Source: Nemertoderma westbladi | Lineage: Eukaryota; Xenacoelomorpha; Nemertodermatida; Nemertodermatidae | Length of the DNA stretch: 40,974 nucleotides | Assembly: GCA_032718475.1 (NCBI GenBank) | Contig: JAUCBJ010004811.1 | Coordinates: forward strand, 1 to 40,974 | Direction of reading: 5' to 3' | In this document: in pieces, positions 30,518 to 40,974 of the stretch | Numbering within the stretch: the first letter of the stretch is position 1 | How the letters are laid out: each line of letters starts with the position of its first letter | Notes under the pieces: generated by a model | The model's input: only the letters and a program-made list of their open reading frames with translations | Told to the model about the DNA's origin: nothing | The model's database searches: none | Made by a program: the position numbers and the translations under genes

Positions 30518-31155
30518 AATCGAACTGAGATAAAGACAATTCGTTTATCGCTTGGACTTACTGTTACAACTTACGTTTATCTGAACAAACGCAGGTTTCT
30601 TTTTTGATCTTTATAGAATAGCGTTTAACTCGTTTCGTACAACGCTCTCCTTCACCTTGATGAAGGGTTGTATCGCGTTAAACGGGAACGACCATACGGT
30701 TGGATAGTGATATTAGGTGTCCGCGTCACAATCCGGCTAGGTAAGATGGGCGGCTAGCTAGAAATCACTGTCGGAGTGTTACTGATTAATTGTTAGGGTA
30801 GCACTAGATCTTTGAACAGTGAATACAGTCCGCGAGGATCCGCGACACCACCAGGATCGCAGGTCTGAGGTCCAACTAAGGAATGAGGAGGTTTGACCGA
30901 GTATTCCGGGACTCTGATCATAGGTTTACTCCAGGATCGTTCGAGCCGAGTGAGCATAGGTGATACGTCAAACAAGTTTCGCTCGAAACTCCAGTAAATA
31001 TAACGAGCACAACTGTGTTTAATACAACGTTTCCGTGGATGTTTATGTCTTTCCGTTTATTGGCTGGGTCTAGGGCATTTATCGTAATAATACCAAAGAC
31101 GCACGTCTGGTAGGGGAAACGCGGATGATATTTATTTGTTGTTACAATGCTTCTA

Positions 31156-31563
31156 TCAAGAATTCCAAATATATGTTGGAGTTACCGCGTTTATTTGTTT
31201 CTTTAATGTCTTTTCTTTCGAGTCGATTTCGAATAGGATTTTCGCATTAGAATTTTGGTTTATCGTTTCGACTCCTCTGGGTATGATATGTTCGACATAG
31301 TCCGTATCGTGTAAATCGATAGAATGATCAGTAGTTAAGAAGCCCATATACGTACCATTACGCTGCGTATATCGAGCAGTGAATTTTCTATAGTCCAACT
31401 CGCGCGCGAGCTGCTCTTGGGACATTGGCGGTTCGATATAACGACCATCGTCCTCCGCAGCAGTTGGACTAACGTCGCCGCGTATTAAGCTATCAACAAA
31501 CGCTTGTAAAAGTAGAGTATATCGCTCCCCGATACCAAGACCATCTTCTATCAACTCCGTCAT
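31156..31563 (-). CDS. Unassigned 135-codon frame in the BEL 3' region
   Basis: The product is acidic to neutral with natural-looking composition (MTELIEDGLGIGERYTLLLQ at the start; PPMSQEQLARELDYRKF in the middle). No family is recognised and no membrane segment is visible. The reading is uncertain. If real, it is an accessory protein of this element or a captured exon. Confidence 0.35.
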   Translation of the reverse strand: MTELIEDGLGIGERYTLLLQAFVDSLIRGDVSPTAAEDDGRYIEPPMSQEQLARELDYRKFTARYTQRNGTYMGFLTTDHSIDLHDTDYVEHIIPRGVETINQNSNAKILFEIDSKEKTLKKQINAVTPTYIWNS

Positions 31564-32385
31564 ATCTGCTATATATGAGTTTATCCATATTATAATGAGT
31601 TTATATTTAGGCGAGCGGGCGTCGCTGCCTACCCCAATCAGCCCCCGGACAGTGCGAGATCCTCAGCGCCGATGTGTCGTCGCCGCTGTACTTTCGCCAA
31701 CGACGTAGCCGCACAACGGCAACGACAACCGGCACAAGTCACTCGACTGTCCATCCCAAAGGCTTAGATACACCTCAGGTTCTTACTGGAGAGTTAGGGT
31801 TACTTTCACAATTGCGACTCGCTACTGTAAACACACCTTAGTAGTAACATTCGCCTATAAACTCACAAATACCACACACACAACTTGTCACAAATTACAC
31901 ACACTCGGGTCACTTGTCCGTTAGTCAGTGCCTTCCAGAATGTCACGTTATTATTATGTATCCTTGGATACTAGCAGTGCACTGTTGATTCCCTATGTTA
32001 TTCAATGGGACAAGCTGTCTATTGTTCTTTTAACTCAATTCTAATTCTAGCGTGGTTGTTGCTATGGTGACATTATGCAAAGCTAGCGGTAGAATTAGGG
32101 TAATTCCAATGCATACAGATCTGGGATGTTATTTAATAGTAATTCTTTAATGGTCAATGTCCTGTTTTATACATGGCTTTATGAATTTTATCGGCTATTG
32201 ACTATGTTTGGGAGACTTTCGCACACTCATACGCATAATAAGATAAATCTCCGCTCCCTTGATCTATTAATTAATGGAATTTTGGGGAATGTTATAAATT
32301 GCGTAAAAATGGCAATTTATTAAATTCATTAAAAGGCATGAATTTAAATTTATTCCCTGAAATTTTATTATTTGATAATTAAATT

Positions 32386-32710
32386 GACATATTTTGATTC
32401 TAGAACATGTCTGGGGACACAAGATCCTTAATTCTATGAAAATTGTCTTTTTAAGAATATCGGTAAATGCTACGATATCTTAATTGACTAGAATTGTTGA
32501 AGGATCTGAATTTTACAGATTTTGACTTATTAGATTTGCAAATATTAAATAATTAATATTTGAGATGAGCACCGATTTATTCCAGAACTTGTCTGGTGAC
32601 GTTAACCACTGATTCTAGAATTTTGTCTTTCAAGTATATCGGTGGGTGCCGCGATATCTTAATCGACTAGAATTACAGATGGTCAAAGGGTTTAACAGAT
32701 TTATTTTGCG
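32386..32710 (+). repeat. Two 179-bp tandem units in the BEL internal region
   Basis: Both units carry AGAAC.TGTCTGG.GAC, TTGTCTTT..AG.ATATCGG and CGATATCTTAAT.GACTAGAATT in order (GATATCT at 32474 and 32653). They lie between the coding part and the 3' LTR and are about 70-80% similar. Confidence 0.7.
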
Positions 32711-33226
32711 TTATACGCTACTGTTAAAGGGACATCACGCTACTATATGTATTATTTAATATACGGTATGAGAGCAATATCGCACGAAGCAATGTCAGTG
32801 TGAAGAGGCAAGTCGTTTCCAAGGTCTACCCAGAGCTTGGTTTAGCCGAGACACGAGGATCTGAACTTTGCATTCCTAATACTCTGCCTACCAATAATAC
32901 TTGAATATAGTAGTGGCTTTATTGTACTTTAATAAGTACGGACATTTCATCTTACTGTAGTCACGTATTTATAATATAATACGGACAGTAAGGAAAGAGA
33001 AAAAATAATTATTTCTTCGCCGTCGCACTAAATATATATTATAAGTAATTACGTACGCAATAAACACGAATATATTGCACTATTCTACTAAATAATCGCT
33101 AAATAATATTCTACTAAATAAAATTAAATAAAACGATTATAATAAAATTACATAGTAATACATACATAAATATAAAATAATAAAATAATATAAAATAATA
33201 GAGTCACACACCCACTCCATATGTTG

Positions 33227-35608
33227 TTACGTTATGGAGTCCCTAGATGTTTGAAGGATTAGGGAGGTGGTCGTGGGAAGATAATCTTGCCTTCCACAGT
33301 TTCTGGAGAGTCCTCCATTCCCTTCCGGTAAACACAAACGACCGACTGGGTGATTGAGTCGCTGCATCCCGAATACAATTCCAGGTTTCCTCTTCGTCCT
33401 GGAATAGTGACGATAGAAACATCGCTCTAAGTACACGACGGCCTTACAAAGCCGATTCCAGGAGCTATAGTGGTCCGTCGCTCCCTGCAGGAGAGGTGAG
33501 AGTCCCTGCGAGACGTCTGATGTTCCAGAGCTCCAATCGCTCTCTCTGATCTTCATGAAGGATCCACTCGCGGTGGGGAGGTCCAGATCTACGGCGTCGT
33601 CCCTGGCAATATGTAATACCGACAGATCTATCCCGGGTTCAAATAACTCCGATCCACCCGTCCGGGTTTTAAGTTTGACTTTCTCCGCTCCCTTGGCTGG
33701 TCTAATCTCAGTCGGAGTAAGATGGGGAGGCCATTCATCCTCCTTACTCAGGAAGTCGGGTTCACCTAACCGGTCTGTAGTATCTGTCAGTTCTTGAGGA
33801 GTTGCTCCTCTGGAAGCGATGTCGGCTATATTCATCGTCTTGGGGCAATATCTCCATTGATCTACATTGGAGTTAAGATTGTCATTATCTGAGGAGTGTG
33901 GTGTTCCCTCAGTTGGGTCGTCTCCCTCACTAGTATCGTCTTCCCATTCACTCACCTGGCAGACGCGATCTTGAAGCAGTCTTTCCCTGAGCGTTCTACG
34001 GGAAGGTCCAGTAAGGTACCAACCTACTCTAGTTCTTACCGCATAGGTCTGAAGTGGTTGCGGTTGAGTAGGTCGTTTCTCTAATGTCTCCAGCGCCTCA
34101 TGCGCGTTTTGACCGATTAATATTTGTACTCCAGGATAATCGGTGTCGAATCTAGGGATGTTAAGTTGTTGGACATGATCATCTTCGTCCCAATTATAAG
34201 GTTCCACTTGGGTGGTAGCGAAGTTCTTTATTGCCACCATTTTTACTGACCTTATACTGTATTCTCCTAGTTTATCCTGTGGAGTGGACAACTCACCTAT
34301 ATAATAGTCGGCAGCTACAGTAGAATTCCAAACCTGCATGATCCCTGACATGTTTAGCTTGGTTCGGAACTTGGGTTGTCCAGCAAAGATGACTTCGGCT
34401 AGTTCTTTATTGATGAATGTTCCTGTGCTACCGGAGTCCAGGAGGGCGTTCACTATATAGCTCTTCTGAGGTCCGTGGACCCGTAACTGGACTACAGGAA
34501 ATTCTCGGATTCCTATATTGGAAGTTGGCGCTTTCCAAGATGGTTGTTGATCAGAAGTAGTTAAGGTACGGTCGCTGTCTGTGTCTTTCTCATGCATGAG
34601 TGCTCGATACACTGCGGTGGTGTTTATTAGGTAACAGGTTTCGTTTTGGTCGGAGAATTCGTCCGTATAGAATCCTTCCATTTCAGAACTTTGGTCGGAG
34701 AATTCGTCCGTATAGAATCCTTCCATCTCAGAACTTTGGTCAGTGTCGTTCACATCACTGAATTGGACATGTAGTTCGGACTCACTTACCTGACTCGAGC
34801 TGTTTCGTTCAAATTCCGTGTGCAACAAGATATGATGTTTTGCGCCGCACTTTGCACACCTTGCGTCGGAGTAACAGGTTCGCCGTTGGTGTCCTCGTCT
34901 GAGGTAATTATAACACAACCGCTTATCCCACATGACTTCACGTCTATCCTTTAGTGATTTCCTCAGGAATTTATCACACGCATTTAAACGGTGGGGCCCG
35001 TCGCACAGCACACATTTGGGCTTGATGTTACTTACTTTAACCTGTGCTATGTGGTCCACACTTGTTCTTTCCTCGGGCTTTCTCACCTGAATTCTTTTGG
35101 GAGACGTAGGAGGGGTTTTTTGTACCGGTTCCCTTCTGTCATTGGGTCGAGACTTGGATTTACTTACCTGATCTTTAGGCATTTTATTGACATAATAAGA
35201 TCTGTCAGTGTCTTTCCCGCTGTCCTCTCCTTGAGAAATTTGGCTTTCACCCTCGTCGGTATAACATACTGGTGTTACCCTTCTCCTAGAAACGGGTTTC
35301 TCACTTACCTTACTTTCCGCTGTCTTCTCTCTGGACTGCTTTATGAGCTGTAATTTCACCTCGCTATCCAAGAATGACATGAGATCAGCCATGGTAGGGT
35401 CTCGTTGTTGTTGTTCCATCATATATAACACCTTCTTGTCCCAGCGTGTACCTACTCCACCCTTGGGCAAAGTAGATGCTAAGGCTCCTACAACCATAGA
35501 ATTCTGGTATTCATGAGACTTACCTAACCAATCTAGTTGTCTACAGATCTCCTGAATCTCATCGGAAAACTCTATAATCCCGCTGCTAAGAAACTTTCGG
35601 GGCGCCAT
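33227..35608 (-). CDS. BEL Gag C-terminal part, protease and internally deleted polymerase
   Basis: The frame is 793 codons. The first 190 residues continue Gag, in frame with the upstream ORF across a TAA. Zinc-knuckle text lies at residues 199-211 (CVLCDGPHRLNAC), 232-245 (its second Cys changed to Tyr, CYNY) and 251-263 (CAKCGAKHHILLH). A 15-residue tandem duplication follows at 290-319. A retropepsin then has its catalytic DSG at residues 391-393 (LLDSGSTGTFIN) and the ILIGQNAHEAL and RVGWYLTGPS markers of BEL protease. The reverse transcriptase should start near residue 560. Instead the frame joins, in frame, to text that normally follows RNase H (QWRYCPKTMNIADIASRG at 584-601). After that only a short tail continues to the stop, and the integrase is absent. 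Gag and protease products therefore seem possible, polymerase not. Confidence 0.85.
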   Translation of the reverse strand: MAPRKFLSSGIIEFSDEIQEICRQLDWLGKSHEYQNSMVVGALASTLPKGGVGTRWDKKVLYMMEQQQRDPTMADLMSFLDSEVKLQLIKQSREKTAESKVSEKPVSRRRVTPVCYTDEGESQISQGEDSGKDTDRSYYVNKMPKDQVSKSKSRPNDRREPVQKTPPTSPKRIQVRKPEERTSVDHIAQVKVSNIKPKCVLCDGPHRLNACDKFLRKSLKDRREVMWDKRLCYNYLRRGHQRRTCYSDARCAKCGAKHHILLHTEFERNSSSQVSESELHVQFSDVNDTDQSSEMEGFYTDEFSDQSSEMEGFYTDEFSDQNETCYLINTTAVYRALMHEKDTDSDRTLTTSDQQPSWKAPTSNIGIREFPVVQLRVHGPQKSYIVNALLDSGSTGTFINKELAEVIFAGQPKFRTKLNMSGIMQVWNSTVAADYYIGELSTPQDKLGEYSIRSVKMVAIKNFATTQVEPYNWDEDDHVQQLNIPRFDTDYPGVQILIGQNAHEALETLEKRPTQPQPLQTYAVRTRVGWYLTGPSRRTLRERLLQDRVCQVSEWEDDTSEGDDPTEGTPHSSDNDNLNSNVDQWRYCPKTMNIADIASRGATPQELTDTTDRLGEPDFLSKEDEWPPHLTPTEIRPAKGAEKVKLKTRTGGSELFEPGIDLSVLHIARDDAVDLDLPTASGSFMKIRESDWSSGTSDVSQGLSPLLQGATDHYSSWNRLCKAVVYLERCFYRHYSRTKRKPGIVFGMQRLNHPVGRLCLPEGNGGLSRNCGRQDYLPTTTSLILQTSRDSIT

Positions 35609-35683
35609 TAATTTCGCATATAAATACCTAGCTATGTTAGTCTTATTACCATACCTGATGTTTAGTGTATCCCAAACTTGTCT

Positions 35684-36781
35684 TTATCTGTCTGGATGTC
35701 CAATAAACTTTAACGCCATTAACTTGGGAGATCCTTCCAAGCACTCGATGAGGAATCTAAGTTTCTCTCCATTAGATAGTACAGAGTTCTGAATGTTATC
35801 TTTATAATATTCATTAAAAGGTAACCATTTCATCTCATCTCCATTGAACTTGACGATCTCTCCCACCTTTACCGCTTGCCGGGCTTCGGTTCTAGCCATT
35901 TGACGCGTAAAACTTTCTTGAGCCATCGTATTATTGAATATAGAATTATCGGTATATAAATTTCTCGGATTATGATCAGGTCTATATGGAATATTATTAT
36001 CAACAGGTTTATAATTACCCTGAATAGGGTTTACTATAGGAGTTTCTACTTCACTAGCAGTATAGATGCGTGTAGGCTCCACACCTTGCGCATGAAATAC
36101 TTCAGACCTAACGGGTTGACACATTGTTACAGGGGGTGGTGTTATACCCCTTTGTATGTTCACTAATTTATCGCATTCTAACGCGATACTTTGCTGCACC
36201 TTTTGCAACTCTAACCTACTTTCCCTTACTGTTCCCTTGAGCTGCTGAACAGTCTCTTCCATTTCCCGGACCTGCTGAGAGGAGCACAAACAGTGTTCCC
36301 TCAGCTGCTCGAGCAGGAGACCCATCTCCCGTCGTCCCTCAGCTACCCACTCAACCGCCGAAGCGGGAGTCGCCAACGTAGTAGCGGGCGAGCGAGAGAC
36401 GACGGGCGATAAATTCTTGATATCTCGCTCGGCGTCCAGGACGGGTTTGGACTCGGGAACAGTCCTACTGGGCACAGGTAGTTTAGTACTGTACAAAGGG
36501 AATTTATAGGCAGGTTCTGGGAGTACAGGTGTCTCTATCTTTCTTTCCGCTTCTACTGTTGCCATTGCCTCTGCCGCCTTTCTTTCCGCTTCTGCTGTTG
36601 CCATTGTCTCTGCCGCCTTTCTTTCCGCTTCTGCTGTTGCCATTGCCTCTGCCGCCTTTCTTTTCGCTTCTGCTGTTGCCATTGCCTCTGCCATCTTCCT
36701 TTCAAGACCCTGTCCAAGTCTAAGACTGATTCTAACACCTTCCAAAAGACTATCTGACAGTGCCCGTTTTGTGTCAGACAT
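35684..36781 (-). CDS. BEL Gag N-terminal part (365 codons), ended by an in-frame TAA
   Basis: Residues 29-82 carry about four 13-residue repeats (AEAERKAAEAMAT) that predict a coiled coil, and a second coiled coil spans about 145-215. The last 60 residues match the DUF1759-like BEL Gag domain (KFNGDEMKWLPFNEYYKDNIQ, then NGEKLRFLIECLEGSPKLMAL). The stop TAA at 35684-35686 interrupts that domain in the middle. The same frame continues at once (RQVWDTLNIRYGNKTNIARYL) and joins the ORF starting at 35608, so one Gag-protease protein of about 1,180 codons was broken by a single stop. The ATG at 36781 is the first in frame. Confidence 0.85.
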   Translation of the reverse strand: MSDTKRALSDSLLEGVRISLRLGQGLERKMAEAMATAEAKRKAAEAMATAEAERKAAETMATAEAERKAAEAMATVEAERKIETPVLPEPAYKFPLYSTKLPVPSRTVPESKPVLDAERDIKNLSPVVSRSPATTLATPASAVEWVAEGRREMGLLLEQLREHCLCSSQQVREMEETVQQLKGTVRESRLELQKVQQSIALECDKLVNIQRGITPPPVTMCQPVRSEVFHAQGVEPTRIYTASEVETPIVNPIQGNYKPVDNNIPYRPDHNPRNLYTDNSIFNNTMAQESFTRQMARTEARQAVKVGEIVKFNGDEMKWLPFNEYYKDNIQNSVLSNGEKLRFLIECLEGSPKLMALKFIGHPDR

Positions 36782-36908
36782 TTTTGTTTGTACAGTTGAA
36801 TGCCTACTGCTATATTACAGTTAAAGCAAGTCTAGTAATTCAGTATCACTGCAAGCCTAGCGATTAATTACCGATACTGCTACTCAGTGTAGCGTGATAT
36901 ATATATAA

Positions 36909-37168
36909 TATTAGAATACCGGTATGCTTATAGTATATATAACTATATAAGTTTTATTACAGACTAGGTTTATCACAGAATACCGGTATAATTTTAGCAC
37001 AAATATATATAAATATATAATAGGCCTATCGGGAATACCGGTATACAGCTTACACTTATAGTATATAAGTATAATTATAGATTAGAATTAATTACAGAAT
37101 ACCGGTATAATTTCAGCTTAAATTTATAGAAATAAATATAATAAGCCTATTGCAAATACCGGTATGTC
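36909..37168 (+). repeat. Palindromic AATACCGGTATA-type repeat, five centres
   Basis: AATACCGGTAT (with a palindromic core ATACCGGTAT) recurs about every 55-65 bases. The intervening text alternates between two kinds, so it forms a roughly 120-bp dimer repeated twice plus one more centre. It lies in the leader just upstream of Gag. Confidence 0.8.
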
Positions 37169-38112
37169 AATTATTTTAAATAATTGAATTTCTGAATTTT
37201 AGGAGTTACTTAGGTTACTTAGTTACTTTTCTTACTCTATTACTGTTACTTGAGCAATAGTCCAACTGATATTGAGACCTAATTGTTGTATGGCAGGCCT
37301 ACTATTTATAAATCGTTTGAGTTGATTTATAATATATATATATACCCGCTTAAATGGGTTTTGTCAATGTTTGAAATAAATGTTATTATTTCTGGGGAGT
37401 AATCACTACACAAAGCGGTGCGCTTTCAGTGAAGTGTTACTTATAGGACACTAAAACAAATAATTCTACTTTCTAAGTTACTTATCTACAAATTACTTAC
37501 GATTCGGGTTGAGATTACAATCTCTAAATAAACACAAAAATTTACAAAAAACACAAAATACGAATTTTTAGGGTAATTTTACAAGAAGTCTACAAACCAG
37601 CCTAACAAAGGGTTAGAATCTGGTTATTACAACGGACAGGGTACTACGGTATTTGAAAATAATAAGTAGTAGTAAATATACTGCGCTGTCCAGATAGGAA
37701 AATACCACCGCCTGACGACCTATAGCCGTGTCGCTATGGGTACTACGTTATGTATCACGGAGTGTTCCTACCTAGAAGTTAATAGAGCCAACGAATGTGC
37801 CTATCAACCACTTTACAACACAGATATACTGCCTACACACTAATTACCTTCGGAAAGCACTGTACACTAAACCCTAAATTAGGTACAAGTACTTATAAAA
37901 CAGATAACCAGCAGTTAGAAATACTTGAACAGCTAAAAGAACCAAGGTATCTGCTGGAGTGACCGGTGCACAAAATCACCAGTCTTTACCTACGCCAAGC
38001 AGCCCGTGTAGTACCGGGGTTAATTTAACTATAGCGGTATGTATAACAAACACAATTACTGTAGGAACAAACTTGGGGAATGAATGTTGCGAATAATCGC
38101 ATAAACTCTGAA

Positions 38113-38690
38113 TAATAAATATTACGCAACGCGTACAAACTACTCAAACAAAATGCAGACCAAATGCTGACAGACTACTATCAAGCCTAAACAAACTACG
38201 GTATGTGCAGACTCCGAAACGGTTAGTTAGTATGCGCGCTAACCGAGTAGTACGACTTATTCTTTAAGAGGGGGTTTACCTCACAGCACTGGAAGCCCCT
38301 ACTTACTAACTGGCACTTTCTCGGACATGCACTCTACACACAACGCAATCCCTCAGACCTAATAACAGCTAGGCAACAATTCAGCCTACAGATTATCAAA
38401 ATAAGAATATTACGCTACCCGTACAGACTACACAAACAAGTACAGACTAAACGATGGCAGACTACTCTCAAGCCTAAATAAACTACAGGACATGCAGACT
38501 CCGAAATGGTTAGGTAGTATGCGTTCTAACCCAGTAGTACGACTTATTCTTTAGATGGGGGTTTACCTTACAGCTTTGGCTGCCCCTACTTCCTAACCGC
38601 ACTTTATCGGACAGATGATCTACACACACTGCAATCCGTTCAGACTTAACAACAATCAGACAACAGTTCAGCCTACAAATTGTCTGTACA
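38113..38690 (+). repeat. Two 287-bp tandem units in the BEL leader
   Basis: Both units contain TATTACGC, CAGACTACT.TCAAGCC, GTGCAGACTCCGAAA-type text, CAGTAGTACGACTTATTCTTT and CCCCTACTT in order at a period of 287 bases, about 80% similar. They sit between the 5' LTR and Gag. Confidence 0.8.
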
Positions 38691-38951
38691 ATCTGATCAG
38701 GCTTACACGCCTTCTGTTCAATACTGGCCTACAAATAAATAAAACTTGACAGAAATAAGTAAACCATATAAAGGAATAAGGGGTGATCAATCCCTAATCC
38801 CTTAGCAGCCTACAATATACAAAATATCACAATCGAAATAATACTGCTGTACCTGTACTGCAGTAAGTACCGGTACGGGTGATCAGGCAGTCAGGCCTAC
38901 TGGTTACCGGTCAACCGGTACTTTAGCTTTATTGCCTACCGCAATACAGAA

Positions 38952-40245
38952 GCAATATCTGCTATTGTTCTTTACCAGAACAATATTAAACTGCATTTAG
39001 TGCCTACACTGCAATACAGACTATATATCCGTTATTGTTCGCGCTTTCAGACCTTTGGCAGTTTAACCCGCCAAATTAGGATGTCTTCTAGATAATAAAT
39101 CGCTTTTAGCCTCTGACAAGTATTTGATTCACTACACTAGTTGAAACCAATCTGTGCGCGATCATTCACCCGTTGGATATACCCGGGAGATTGATTTCGA
39201 CAGCTTAATCGTATTGCTATGTAAGCCTAATGTATTATTCGACTGACAGTATTATATAATCTCTGACAATGTTATTCACCTTCGGGGAATATTAACAGTT
39301 CCTTTGGACGTGGCGCTCTATCTATATAAACAGAGTTATGACTTAAACTACTCACAACGATATGGCTTAGTTATAATTCACATATATGGCGCATTCTTTA
39401 GGAAATGCTTCGTTATCAGTCTCACTCATACACAATGCTGCACAATACTGCACACTGATCTGCCGATCTTCACTGATTTTAGTCACATATAAAAGGAACG
39501 CAGACCGACTCATGTAGGGTCTATCAAATAACATTAGATTCACTTCAAACCACTTTAACATAAGTCACAATCGTTATATGTAACCTTTCTCTCTTACCTT
39601 CGGTATATCAAGAATATTGGGTTTTCGGGGTTATTTCTCGTTATTCCAATATAATATTTATCACCATATAATGAATAATCGACAGTAAATAGCAGTATAA
39701 CAATATAAAGGTATGTACAACAAGATATATGCATTGCCCAGTTGAGTTAGGTTAGTAGGTAAGTATTGAGTTGCACCGTGTGTGGGCCAGATAACGGATA
39801 TATGTCCTTATAATTATGCCTACTAGTGTTAGGCTAAAAGCAGAACAGCACAAAATATTCCAAAGCCGTTCTTCCTGGCTCAGGACAGAATGATAACACT
39901 GCCCATAATGCATTACGTGATTTCTCGGAAATTTCTGCACAAGAGCCGCAAAAACGCTCTGATTGGTTGACTGAACTACGAGAGAACAAAGAAACAAAGA
40001 AATGTCGACATGGCAATATCAGCTGTTAGCCGTCGTCATGGTAGCGACACTGTTTTCAAGAGTATCGAGCTTATTGCGTCCCGAAATTGCGGATTATGTC
40101 CTCTAAAGTACAAATACAGAAGAAATGGCTTTTATGTCCTCTAAAACACCAGTACAGTACGGACACGGCCTTTTTATGCCCAGTAAACCAACTACAGAGT
40201 ACTTTAAGGGGAAAATAACCGGCTAATTACCCAAAAGCTTTTACA
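38952..40245 (-). repeat. BEL 5' LTR
   Basis: The LTR is 1,294 bp. It contains a 129-bp segment at 39801-39929 that the other LTR lacks. The 40245 end (TTACA; TGTAA on the minus strand) is its 5' border. The region from about 38935 to 39055 has a partial tandem repeat (CCTAC.CAATACAGA and TTATTGTTC). A plus-strand TATAAAAGG lies at 39488-39496. Confidence 0.85.
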
Positions 40246-40290
40246 AACCCGATTGCAGCAAATTGTCCGATTGTATATTTATTATTTTAA
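40246..40290 (+). repeat. Direct repeat outside the right LTR
   Basis: It begins AACCCGATTGCAGCAAATT, then TGTATATTTATTATT, and pairs with 28936-28990. It starts exactly at the LTR border. Confidence 0.6.
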
Positions 40291-40324
40291 CTTTCATTGG
40301 GCCCAGCTTTGCGAATTCGACAAT

Positions 40325-40390
40325 GACTTCCAGGAGGGATCGAACTAGTGACCTCCAATTTGGAGGTCTGACCATTCCGCTAGCGGCTAA
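40325..40390 (-). repeat. SINE-like tRNA relic (minus strand)
   Basis: On the minus strand a TAGCCGCTAGCGG A-box-like start (40377-40389) is followed by a hairpin GACCTCC..GGAGGTC in the anticodon-arm position (40350-40368) and a B-box-like GTTCGATCCC (40336-40345). The A box has an extra base and there is no consistent cloverleaf, so it is a tRNA-derived repeat or tRNA pseudogene. Confidence 0.6.
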
Positions 40391-40974
40391 TGTTAAGGGT
40401 AGACCTGAAATACTTCCTGATACCTTGTATGTCCGCAATATACGCACTCATGGCCTCCCATAATTATACAGTGTAATAAATAAGTATATGACAATAATAT
40501 GATTATGGTGGCAATATTAAATCTGAGAATGTTAGCCGTTAGTTATTACATAACATATCTAGCCCCTTAAGACTTAAACAAGTTGTGTCCAATCAGAGCA
40601 CATGTTTGTTGGCCTGTTTTACTGCCAATGATAACTGTATACAGAAATCTTATATTTTTATCAGATTATTATTCGGTTTCAGTGCATATAATATTTGTGC
40701 TTCGTGTGTATTGAATAGCCCATAAAGTTGTAGTATTACTGAACTCTCATTGGTAACTATCGAAGCCGGTATCCTTGCGTCTTATTGGCTATTCTATTTC
40801 ATTAAGCATTGTTTGTATCCATATATAATTGGTGTCCACCTTGACACTAATCAATTGTACGTAACAACTTATCATTTTGCAATTTATAACTTATGTTTGC
40901 ATTTACTATTATTGCATTACTTGTTGATGAATATATTGGACCAGAGATCAGACCAACTCGATTTCCACACTGTG
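40391..40974. other. AT-rich end of window
   Basis: No gene or element is recognised. The sequence is simple and AT-rich. Confidence 0.5.

Larger units (their letters stand above)
28991..40245 (-). mobile_element. BEL/Pao LTR retrotransposon, non-autonomous, young
   Basis: The element is on the minus strand: 5' LTR 38952-40245, leader, Gag (36781 down to 33227, with one stop), a 3' region and the 3' LTR 28991-30155. The LTRs differ by about four bases plus one 129-bp indel, so the insertion is recent. Protease is present. Reverse transcriptase, RNase H and integrase are missing, so it must be copied by enzymes of another BEL element. The outer LTR ends read TGTAAAAGCTTTTG (5') on the minus strand. 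The inner border of each LTR is approximate. Confidence 0.85.

Noticed and set aside
36529-36723. Leucine- and proline-rich plus-strand frame
   Set aside because: It is the antisense of the Gag coiled-coil repeat.

Overview
The window is nuclear DNA of an animal, most likely a marine invertebrate. It is AT-rich and gene-poor, with one clear spliced gene, polyadenylation signals, SINE-like tRNA relics, and LINE, BEL/Pao and other LTR elements. Death-fold and fibrinogen-related proteins in a metazoan setting fit an invertebrate deuterostome or lophotrochozoan. No base in the window fixes the species, and no prokaryotic feature is present.

Only three genes look like host genes. (1) An intronless 409-codon ORF (103-1332, +) of no family I recognise; it stops directly against a 22-bp palindromic tandem array. 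(2) An intronless 459-aa minus-strand gene (4836-6215) with N-terminal WD40 repeats, a C-terminal CARD-like helical domain and a possible N-myristoylation start. (3) A two-exon minus-strand gene (27174-28476) for a small secreted fibrinogen-related-domain (FReD) protein with a signal peptide and most FReD cysteines missing. Genes 2 and 3 have the architecture of innate-recognition or cell-death proteins, but nothing here shows that they act together.

The rest is mainly mobile DNA. At 1.3-4 kb there is a palindromic array, a SINE-like tRNA relic, a fold-back element and LINE 3' ends that bracket a G-rich minisatellite. At 8.6-9.9 kb lie a 1-kb copy of that minisatellite and a degenerate tandem repeat. 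At 10.4-13.3 kb a non-LTR element appears as two head-to-head pieces, as twin priming would leave it. At 13.3-24.6 kb is a nest of broken retroelements: two copies of one LTR family, two relatives of a three-zinc-knuckle Gag, a BEL-type Gag, a frameshifted reverse transcriptase, and a LINE inserted into an LTR with a visible target-site duplication. At 25.3-26.3 kb is a 1,015-bp MITE with perfect 75-bp terminal inverted repeats and TA target duplications.

From 28991 to 40245 (minus strand) is a young BEL/Pao element. Its two LTRs are almost identical. It keeps Gag and protease in one frame, broken by a single TAA, and has lost reverse transcriptase, RNase H and integrase. Its 3' LTR lies about 0.5 kb upstream of the FReD gene in the same orientation, so it could influence that gene.
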